A DNA stretch of 64,000 nucleotides from Pigmentiphaga sp. H8 (GTDB taxonomy: Bacteria > Pseudomonadota > Gammaproteobacteria > Burkholderiales > Burkholderiaceae_B), in contig NZ_CP033966.1 of assembly GCF_003854895.1 (NCBI RefSeq), forward strand, positions 5,929,224 through 5,993,223, given 5' to 3'. The translations under genes were made by a program, and so were the position numbers. This document shows, piece by piece, positions 58,597 to 64,000 of the stretch. How positions within the stretch are numbered: the first letter of the stretch is position 1; the number at the start of each line of letters is the position of its first letter. Under the pieces are notes generated by a model. The model had not been told where the DNA came from. It worked only from the letters and a program-made list of their open reading frames with translations, and searched no databases.

Positions 58597-58617
58597 GTAG
58601 GTTGTTGGACATCCTAC
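58597..58617. promoter_or_regulatory. GTAGG-N11-CCTAC repeat, candidate GntR operator
   Basis: Short perfect arms, GTAGG (58597-58601) and CCTAC (58613-58617), about 54 bases upstream of the CoA-transferase ATG in an AT-rich segment (58590-58650). Suitable in place for the operon's GntR protein; the arms are too short to be certain. Confidence 0.3.
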
Positions 58618-58660
58618 ATAAAAGAATCCGGAAATACAAAAACTTTTTTACCCCCTGGGC

Positions 58661-59149
58661 TCAGGACAACGCGGCTACGCCGCCCGGCCTCCCGGCCAGG
58701 GCCGTCCGCAGGAACCGGTCCAGCGCATTGCCGAACGCCCGCCGGTCCGCTTGGCTGAACGCGGCCGGCCCGCCGGTCGCCACGCCGCTCGTCCGCAATT
58801 CCTCCAGCATGTCCCGCATGGCCAGGCGCTCGCCTATGGTCGCCTCGGTGTAGCGTTCGCCGCGCGGGTTCAGGACCGCCGCGCCTTTTTTCAGCACCTC
58901 GGCCGCCAGCGGAATGTCGCCCGTGATCACCAGATCGCCCGCCACCGCCTGCTCGGCGATATAGGCGTCGGCCACGTCGAAGCCGCGCGGCACCTGGACC
59001 GCGTTCACCCAGCGCGACGGCGGCGTGCGCAGCATCTGGTTGGCGACCAGCGTCACCTGGACGGCGCAGCGGTCGGCGGCGCGGAACAGGATGTCCTTGA
59101 CGACCGCGGGGCAGGCGTCGGCGTCGACCCAGATGCGCAGGGGATTCAT
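58661..59149 (-). CDS. YaiI/YqxD-family (DUF188) protein
   Basis: A 162-residue protein with the DUF188 opening IWVDADACPAVVKDILFRAA and the segments NPRGERYTEATIGERLAMRD and FSQADRRAFGNALDRFLRTA. The family has a PIN-like fold with conserved acidic residues but no established function; nuclease activity is a reasonable guess. It stands alone between the CoA operon and mnmE. Confidence 0.88.
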   Translation of the reverse strand: MNPLRIWVDADACPAVVKDILFRAADRCAVQVTLVANQMLRTPPSRWVNAVQVPRGFDVADAYIAEQAVAGDLVITGDIPLAAEVLKKGAAVLNPRGERYTEATIGERLAMRDMLEELRTSGVATGGPAAFSQADRRAFGNALDRFLRTALAGRPGGVAALS

Positions 59150-59264
59150 GATGGCGTTGATATCGAGGTTGTCCGGATTGCTCCGTAGAGCGTCTTACTT
59201 GCAGCAAAATGGGTGTAAATGGGTGGCATTTCCGGATTCTGTCGGAACGTATGAGCCGCGGGGC

Positions 59265-60638
59265 TTACTTCCCGATGCAGAACCGCGAAAAAATCACGCC
59301 CAGCAGGTCATCGCTGCTGAACTCCCCGGTAATCGACGTCAACGCCTCGTGCGCCAACCGTAATTCCTCGGCGAACAGGTCCAGCACCCGATCGCTTTGC
59401 GCCGCGTGCTCGGCCGCCAGTTCCAGGTGATTCGCCGCCGTCAGCAGCGCGTGGATATGCCGCTCGCGCGCCAGGTAGGGGGACTCCGCCGACGGGTTCC
59501 ACCCGGCGATCGCCAGCAGCTCGCGCTTCAATCCGTCCAGCCCCAGCCCGGTTCTGGCCGACACGGGTAGCCGTTTGGCGCCCGCGGCCTGGGCCTGTCC
59601 GACCTGACCGCCTTCGACCAGGTCCATCTTGTTCACGACTTCCAGCACCGGAGTGCGGGGCGGCAGCCGCGAGGTGATGGCGGCGTCGAGTTCGGGGCCC
59701 GGGCGCGTGGCGTCGAGCAGGTGCACGATGACGTCGGCCTTGCCGATCTCGGCCCAGGTGCGTTCGATGCCGATGCGCTCGACGGTGTCCTCGGTGTCGC
59801 GCAGGCCGGCGGTGTCGACCACGTGCAGGGGCACGCCGTCGATGTCGATCTGCTGCACGACCTTGTCGCGCGTGGTGCCGGCGATGGGGGTGACGATGGC
59901 GGCGTCGAAGCCGGCCAGGGCATTGAGCAGGCTGGACTTGCCGACGTTGGGCTGGCCGGCCAGCACGACGTGCAGGCCTTCGCGCAGGATGGCACCCTGG
60001 CGGGCCTGCGACAGCAGCCGGGCCAGGTCGGCCTGGATGGCGGCCAGGGTCTCGCGCGCCTGGTATTTCTCCAGGAACTCGATCTCTTCCTCGGGGAAGT
60101 CCAGCGTGGCCTCGACCAGCATGCGCAGGTGCACGATGCGGTCGGCCAGGCCGTTGACCTCGGCCGAGAACACGCCCGTCATCGAGGCCGCCGCGCTGCG
60201 GGCGGCCGCTTCCGACGACGCGTCGATCAGGTCGGCCACGGCCTCGGCCTGGGCCAGGTCCATGCGGTCGTTCAGGAAGGCACGGCGGGTGAATTCGCCG
60301 GGCTCGGCCAGCCGCATGCCCATCTCCATGCCCGCCCGCAGGCAGCGCGCCAGCAGGCGCCGCAGCACCACCGGCCCGCCATGGCCCTGCAATTCCAGCA
60401 CGTGTTCGCCGGTGTAGGAATGCGGCGCCGGGAAGGATAGCGCGATGCCTTCGTCGATGATCCCGCCGTCGGCATCGCGGAAAGGCAGGTAGTGCGCATG
60501 GCGCGGCACCAGCGCGCGGCCCAGCAGCGCCTGCATCAGCCCATCCAGCGGCTGGCGCGCCGACACGCGCACGACGCCGATCCCGCCGCGTCCGGCGGCG
60601 GTGGCGATGGCGGCAATCGGATCCTGGTCGGAAATCAT
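59265..60638 (-). CDS. mnmE: tRNA modification GTPase MnmE (TrmE)
   Basis: A 457-residue protein with the standard MnmE plan: N-terminal folate-binding domain, helical domain and inserted GTPase domain with GQPNVGKSSLLNAL (G1), DTAGLRDT (G3) and NKMD (G4), ending in the invariant FCIGK. With MnmG it modifies the wobble uridine of several tRNAs. The start at ATG 60638 (MISDQDPIAAIATAAGRGGI) matches the family. An intrinsic terminator and a repeat copy separate it from yidC. Confidence 0.96.
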   Translation of the reverse strand: MISDQDPIAAIATAAGRGGIGVVRVSARQPLDGLMQALLGRALVPRHAHYLPFRDADGGIIDEGIALSFPAPHSYTGEHVLELQGHGGPVVLRRLLARCLRAGMEMGMRLAEPGEFTRRAFLNDRMDLAQAEAVADLIDASSEAAARSAAASMTGVFSAEVNGLADRIVHLRMLVEATLDFPEEEIEFLEKYQARETLAAIQADLARLLSQARQGAILREGLHVVLAGQPNVGKSSLLNALAGFDAAIVTPIAGTTRDKVVQQIDIDGVPLHVVDTAGLRDTEDTVERIGIERTWAEIGKADVIVHLLDATRPGPELDAAITSRLPPRTPVLEVVNKMDLVEGGQVGQAQAAGAKRLPVSARTGLGLDGLKRELLAIAGWNPSAESPYLARERHIHALLTAANHLELAAEHAAQSDRVLDLFAEELRLAHEALTSITGEFSSDDLLGVIFSRFCIGK

Positions 60639-60695
60639 GGGCGAAGTTCGGAAAAGGCGGCGAAGCGCATCAGGGCAACCCGGTCCTCGCACTGT

Positions 60696-60730
60696 AAAAC
60701 AAAAGGCCGCTCCGGCTACCCGGAACGGCC
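60696..60730 (-). terminator. intrinsic terminator of the yidC operon
   Basis: On the minus strand, GGCCG-TT-CCGG pairs with CCGG-AG-CGGCC around a GTAG loop and is followed by TTTTGTTTTAC. This hairpin plus T-run lies downstream of yidC and before mnmE. It is the clearest rho-independent terminator seen in the window. Confidence 0.8.
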
Positions 60731-60745
60731 CTACTGCCAGCCACT

Positions 60746-60781
60746 CGACCCAGGGCACCGCGGATCCGGCTTTGCCGGTCC
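60746..60781 (+). repeat. dispersed intergenic repeat, copy A
   Basis: A 36-base segment starting CGACCCAGGGCACC and ending GGCTTTGCCGGTCC. It matches copy B (62715-62750) at 31 of 36 bases in opposite orientation. The segment downstream to about 60836 holds further GC-rich inverted pieces such as GCGGCCAAAGGCCGC. No coding sequence lies in 60639-60869 apart from this and the terminator. Confidence 0.7.
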
Positions 60782-60869
60782 GCCAGTGCCGCCCCCTTGA
60801 GGGGGAGCGGCCAAAGGCCGCTTGGGGGTGGGCTTTCCTTCCGGTCCACTGATGCCGCCCTGGGGGAGC

Positions 60870-62534
60870 TTATCTAGTTGCCTGCTTGGTGATGAACCAC
60901 TGCTGCGCGATCGACAGGCAGTTGTTCACCACCCAGTACAGCACCAGGCCCGCGGGGAAGAAGAACATCATGCCGCCGAACACCAGGGGCATGATCATCA
61001 TGACCTTGGCCTGCACGGGATCGGGCGGCGTGGGGTTGAGCTTCATCTGCAGGAACATGGTGGCCATCATCAGGGCCGGCAGGATGAACCAGGGATCGGG
61101 CGAGGCCAGGTCATGCACCCACAGGATCCAGGGCGCGCTGCGCATTTCCACGCTGGCCAGCAGCACCCAGTACAGCGCGATGAACACCGGCACCTGGACG
61201 ATCATCGGCAGGCAGCCGCCCACCGGGTTGATCTTCTCGGTGCGGTACAGCTCCATCATCGCCATGTTGAGCTTCTGGCGGTCGTCGCCGAACTTCTCTT
61301 TCAGCGCCTGCATGCGCGGGGCGACCTTCTTCATCCGCGCCATGGACTTGTAGCCGGCGGCCGACAGCGGGAAGAACACCGCCTTGATGATCACGGTCAG
61401 CGCGACGATGGTCCAGCCCCAGTTGCCCAGCAGCTTGTGCAGCCAGGTCATCAGCAGGAACAGCGGCTTGGCGATGATGGTCAGCCAGCCGTAGTCCACC
61501 ACCAGGTCCAGGCCCTGGGCCACGGCGGCCATGGCGGACTGGTCCTGCGGGCCGATCCACAGCTTGGCGTCGACGGTGTTGCCGGTTCCGGGGGCCAGCG
61601 TGCCGACGGGCTCGATGGCGCGGACCGCGTACAGGTTGTTGCCGACCTTGGACATGTCGTAGGTGCGGGCCACGCCTTCGGGCGGCACCCAGGCCACGGC
61701 GAAGTAGTGCTGGATCATGCCCAGCCAGCCGTCGTTGGCCGACTTGTTGAACGAGGCCTTGCCCTTCTCGATGTCCGAGAAGGTGACCTTCTGGAACTTG
61801 TTCTCGGCGGTATAGATGGCCGGACCGGTGAAGGTGCTGTAGAAATGGCTTTCGCCGGGCGGCTTGTTGCCGTCGCGGGTCAGCTGGAAGTACAGCGAGG
61901 GCGAGACGGGCTCGGCGCCGACGTTGGCCAGGTTGTGGCGCACGTCGATGGCGTACTGGCCCTTGTGCAGCGTGTAGGTCTTGATCAGCTTGACGCCGCC
62001 GCTCTCGGCCTCGAACGAGATCTCCAGCTTGTCGCCGGCTAGTTCGCGCGCGGGGGTGGTGACGTGGAAGGGCGTGCGGTGCGTGGGGAACGACGCGCCG
62101 TTGGCCGCGCCGACCACGCCGCTCTGCGCCAGGTAGACGCGCTGCGCGGAGTCGTCCAGCAGCACGGTGGGATGCTCGCGGTCTTCGATGTCGGCGTGCT
62201 TGAGCAGCTCGGCCTTGACGATCTGCGCGCCCACGGTGTCGAAGGTCAGGCGCAGTACGTCGGTCGTGACGACGATCTTTTCGGCGGGGGCGGCCTGCTG
62301 GGCCTGGGGCGCGCTACCGGGAACGGCGTCGGTGCCGGCCGCGGGCGTGGCCGCCGGCGTCGCGGACGGCACGCCGGCCTGGTCGGGCTGGGCCTGGGGC
62401 GCCTGCGCGGTCGCCGTCTTGGCGGGGGTGGAGCCGAACATCGAGGGATGTCCGTTGTACTTCTGCCAGCCATCCCACAGGAAAAGCAGGGATAGCGAGA
62501 AGATCATCCAGAGGATGGTGCGTTGCATGTCCAT
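60870..62534 (-). CDS. yidC: membrane protein insertase YidC
   Basis: A 554-residue inner-membrane insertase. The first membrane segment (TILWMIFSLSLLFLWDGW) is followed by a Pro/Ala/Gln-rich linker (about 38-85), the large periplasmic domain, and the conserved insertase core with about five membrane segments (WTIVALTVIIKAVFFPLSAA, then KSMARMKKVAPRMQALKEKF) and SIAQQWFITKQ near the end. It inserts and folds membrane proteins with or without SecYEG. It is followed on the minus strand by a terminator and preceded by yidD, rnpA and rpmH, the standard origin-side order. Confidence 0.96.
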   Translation of the reverse strand: MDMQRTILWMIFSLSLLFLWDGWQKYNGHPSMFGSTPAKTATAQAPQAQPDQAGVPSATPAATPAAGTDAVPGSAPQAQQAAPAEKIVVTTDVLRLTFDTVGAQIVKAELLKHADIEDREHPTVLLDDSAQRVYLAQSGVVGAANGASFPTHRTPFHVTTPARELAGDKLEISFEAESGGVKLIKTYTLHKGQYAIDVRHNLANVGAEPVSPSLYFQLTRDGNKPPGESHFYSTFTGPAIYTAENKFQKVTFSDIEKGKASFNKSANDGWLGMIQHYFAVAWVPPEGVARTYDMSKVGNNLYAVRAIEPVGTLAPGTGNTVDAKLWIGPQDQSAMAAVAQGLDLVVDYGWLTIIAKPLFLLMTWLHKLLGNWGWTIVALTVIIKAVFFPLSAAGYKSMARMKKVAPRMQALKEKFGDDRQKLNMAMMELYRTEKINPVGGCLPMIVQVPVFIALYWVLLASVEMRSAPWILWVHDLASPDPWFILPALMMATMFLQMKLNPTPPDPVQAKVMMIMPLVFGGMMFFFPAGLVLYWVVNNCLSIAQQWFITKQATR

Positions 62535-62714
62535 GGACGGATAGTTCCAATCGTCGTCGCGGCAAAGTCCGCTAGTGTAGCTGAGGTCCCCCCCTACGCG
62601 CTGACGCGCGCCCCGAATGGTGGGCCCCCCAAGCCGCTACGCGGCAGCCCCCCAAGGGGGCCGGGACCCGCCTTGGGGCGGCCCGGCGCCGGGTCCCGTG
62701 GGGGCGATGCGGGT

Positions 62715-62750
62715 GGACCGGCAAAGCCGGATCCACCGCATCCTGGGTCG
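62715..62750 (-). repeat. dispersed intergenic repeat, copy B
   Basis: The reverse complement of 62715-62750 matches copy A (60746-60781) at 31 of 36 bases, ending in the same GGCTTTGCCGGTCC. It lies in the 248-base gap between yidC and yidD, which also holds GC-rich inverted runs (for example 62626-62700), with no gene. The two copies flank yidC as an inverted pair. Confidence 0.7.
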
Positions 62751-62782
62751 GGCGCGAGGGATGGCGGGGAGAGTATCGGGGG

Positions 62783-63085
62783 TCATTGTTGAGGTTCTGT
62801 GCTGGTCGACCGGCTTTTACCTTGTCCTGCCGGAGGAACGGGGTCCAGACCTCCTTGGGCGTAGGGGTGGCAGCGGCAGATGCGGCGCAGGCCTAGATAG
62901 GTGCCGTGGACGGGGCCGTGGCGGTCGATGGCTTCCATCGTGTAGGCGGAGCAGGTGGGGGTGAAGCGGCAGGACTGGCCGATCCAGGGGCTCAGGAAAT
63001 ACCGGTAGAAACGGATGGGCCATATCAGCAGGCGACGCGGGAGCGTCGAGCCGGTTGGCAGCGCGTTGCTATGGGTTTCCGTCAC
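62783..63085 (-). CDS. yidD: membrane protein insertion efficiency factor YidD
   Basis: A 100-residue protein with the YidD signature: a membrane-associated amphipathic N-terminus (LIWPIRFYRYFLSPW), CRFTPTCSAYTMEAIDRHG and RICRCHPYAQGGLDPVP, including the conserved Cys. It assists YidC-dependent insertion. It starts 43 bases after rnpA ends, and a 248-base repeat-bearing gap separates it from yidC, where many genomes have tighter spacing. Confidence 0.94.
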   Translation of the reverse strand: MTETHSNALPTGSTLPRRLLIWPIRFYRYFLSPWIGQSCRFTPTCSAYTMEAIDRHGPVHGTYLGLRRICRCHPYAQGGLDPVPPAGQGKSRSTSTEPQQ

Positions 63086-63128
63086 GATGGGCCCCTGTTG
63101 CGGGAAAAGCCCGCTTCGGCCGTCCGGT

Positions 63129-63497
63129 CTAGCCGGGGCGGTTCGCCTTCGTTGCCCGGGCCAGGTGGGCGTCGATTTCCTGCCTGGCCTGGCGCTTGAG
63201 TTCGGTCAGCGAGCACGAAGGGATGCGGGCGTGCAATCTGAAGACATAATCGCCGGCCGGCAGTTCCGCGCGCCGCAGCCGGAAGGCCTCGCGCGCGACG
63301 CGTTTGAGGGCGGCGCGGCTGACCGACAGGGGGGCGTAGCGCTTGCCCACCACCAGGCCCAGCCGGGGCTGGGCGGACGGCGCCATGCTCAAAACAAAAA
63401 GCGCCCCTCTTGCAAGGCGGCGCCCTTTCAGCGCAGGGGCGAATTCCGCCGGACTGCGCAACCGCGCGGTGCCGGGAAACGACGCGCGCGGAGTCAA
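63129..63497 (-). CDS. rnpA: ribonuclease P protein component
   Basis: About 122 residues: FPGTARLRSPAEFAPALKGR, RLGLVVGKRYAPLSVSRAAL and KRVAREAFRLRRAEL, the RNase P protein core with its RNR-like basic helix, and QLKR-like LTELKRQARQE at the end. It binds the RNA subunit that cleaves tRNA leaders. No ATG fits the family length: the only ATG after rpmH would remove the conserved first strands, while a frame open into rpmH would be too long. A TTG at 63497 gives the family-like start MTPRASFPGTARLRSP. Confidence 0.88.
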   Translation of the reverse strand: MTPRASFPGTARLRSPAEFAPALKGRRLARGALFVLSMAPSAQPRLGLVVGKRYAPLSVSRAALKRVAREAFRLRRAELPAGDYVFRLHARIPSCSLTELKRQARQEIDAHLARATKANRPG

Positions 63498-63543
63498 TGC
63501 TGTAACGCTGCGTGGCCGGCCTGTACGACGGCCGGCGCTGCCG

Positions 63544-63678
63544 TCAGACGGCCAGGCGCTTGCGGCCCTTGGCGCGGCGGGCGTTGATGACGGCGCGGCC
63601 GCCACGGGTCTTCATGCGCACGCGGAAACCGTGGGTACGCTTGCGACGGGTGACGGAAGGTTGGTAAGTACGTTTCAT
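63544..63678 (-). CDS. rpmH: 50S ribosomal protein L34
   Basis: A 44-residue protein, MKRTYQPSVTRRKRTHGFRV onward to RAKGRKRLAV, matching L34 along its full length. Highly basic, as expected for this ribosomal protein. It is read leftward, immediately upstream of rnpA, and marks the edge of the origin region in most bacteria. Confidence 0.97.
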   Translation of the reverse strand: MKRTYQPSVTRRKRTHGFRVRMKTRGGRAVINARRAKGRKRLAV

Positions 63679-64000
63679 GACAGTTCCTGAGTTCCGGTAT
63701 GGGTATGAAAGCCGCCCCGGAAGCTTGCGCAGTCCCGGCCTGCGCGCGGCCCGGCGAAGCTTAAAGAGTTAAGCGCGCGCAAAGGCCCAGCATGCATCCT
63801 TGGAAAGACTGCCAACCCAGGGTCTTGGATTCAGCCCGAATCTCTTCGTGAAATTCGGAAAGCCCTCCATGGTGTCAAATAAATTCAATGTTGTCAATCA
63901 GTTAGGCGCGGCGCCGCCGGGATCGGACGGGTCCGCCTGTGGATAACTTCCGCCCGGAGGAGTAGAATCGGAGGTTTCGGGATCGGCCACTAGAACATCC
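63679..64000. promoter_or_regulatory. rpmH/dnaA intergenic region, origin-side
   Basis: 322 bases with no gene. It holds an AT-rich stretch (63873-63905) with two TGTCAA copies 19 bases apart, and one perfect DnaA box. The rpmH promoter should lie here reading leftward and the dnaA promoter reading rightward, but I see no convincing -35/-10 pair for either. No dnaA ATG occurs before base 64000. Confidence 0.6.
63938..63946 (-). promoter_or_regulatory. perfect DnaA box (TTATCCACA)
   Basis: The plus strand reads TGTGGATAA, the exact complement of the consensus TTATCCACA. Only this one perfect copy is within the window; others may follow beyond the right edge. Its position next to rpmH is typical for an autoregulatory dnaA promoter or part of oriC. 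Confidence 0.8.

Noticed and set aside
60822..62042. Plus-strand frame opposite yidC
   Set aside because: His/Gln/Gly-rich translation with no family match, while yidC on the other strand is certain.
1..64000. CRISPR arrays, tRNA or rRNA genes, insertion sequences, prophage genes
   Set aside because: None seen: no regular spaced repeats, no transposase or integrase frames, no cloverleaf or rRNA stretch was recognised by eye. A weak tRNA could have been missed without a search.

Overview
The window is GC-rich, densely packed bacterial chromosome from a betaproteobacterium, most likely an Alcaligenaceae member of the Bordetella/Achromobacter type. Three things suggest this: eleven genes for Bug-type (TctC-like) periplasmic solute-binding proteins, a hallmark expansion of that family; many LysR, IclR, MarR and GntR regulators beside small catabolic operons; and the right end, which carries the chromosome-origin gene order mnmE - yidC - yidD - rnpA - rpmH followed by a DnaA box, so dnaA should begin just past base 64000. 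The genus is inferred from gene content, not from a database match.

Layout. 1-6.4 kb: the start of a Bug gene, an amidohydrolase with a divergent LysR regulator, then a leftward stress/signalling group (LysR, PAS-LuxR regulator, CsbD, small histidine kinase). 6.5-12.8 kb: an overlapping rightward operon hyuA - hyuB - small Cys protein - CobW-type GTPase - Bug, read as an ATP-dependent hydantoinase/oxoprolinase or carboxylase with its own metal-handling proteins. 12.8-15.1 kb: LysR and a divergent MFS exporter. 15.1-15.9 kb: a HigBA toxin-antitoxin pair in AT-richer DNA. 16-22.4 kb: MarR, branched-chain aminotransferase, gamma-glutamyltransferase-like enzyme, M24 peptidase, ornithine-cyclodeaminase-like enzyme and Bug, which looks like a peptide or amino-acid derivative pathway. 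22.4-28.1 kb: MarR, Rieske oxygenase, SDR, Bug, dihydroxyphthalate-decarboxylase-like protein and Bug, resembling the logic of phthalate catabolism. 28.4-36.4 kb: Bug, flavin monooxygenase, IclR, two MaoC-type dehydratases, Bug, CoA transferase, DUF35 protein and thiolase-like protein; two matched inverted repeats suggest one IclR regulon. 36.4-40.6 kb: beta-propeller protein, degenerate M28-like protein and Bug, with a divergent LysR. 40.7-48 kb: nitronate-monooxygenase-like enzyme, CoA transferase, two alpha/beta hydrolases, carotenoid-cleavage-type oxygenase, IclR and Bug. 48-58.5 kb: AlkX-like DNA glycosylase, class II aldolase, Bug with a divergent XRE-cupin regulator, a lipoprotein/YiiX pair, HD-GYP, MFS, and a CoA transferase - GntR - crotonase - Bug operon. 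58.6-64 kb: YaiI-like protein and the origin-proximal housekeeping genes.

How it fits together. Most of the window is a string of transporter-receptor plus catabolic-enzyme plus local-regulator modules. None of the eleven Bug genes has TctA/TctB membrane partners here, so the receptors must use distant permeases or act as sensors. No tRNA, rRNA, CRISPR array, insertion sequence or prophage was seen. The least explained pieces are the small Cys protein between hyuB and the GTPase gene, and the propeller / degenerate-peptidase / Bug operon.
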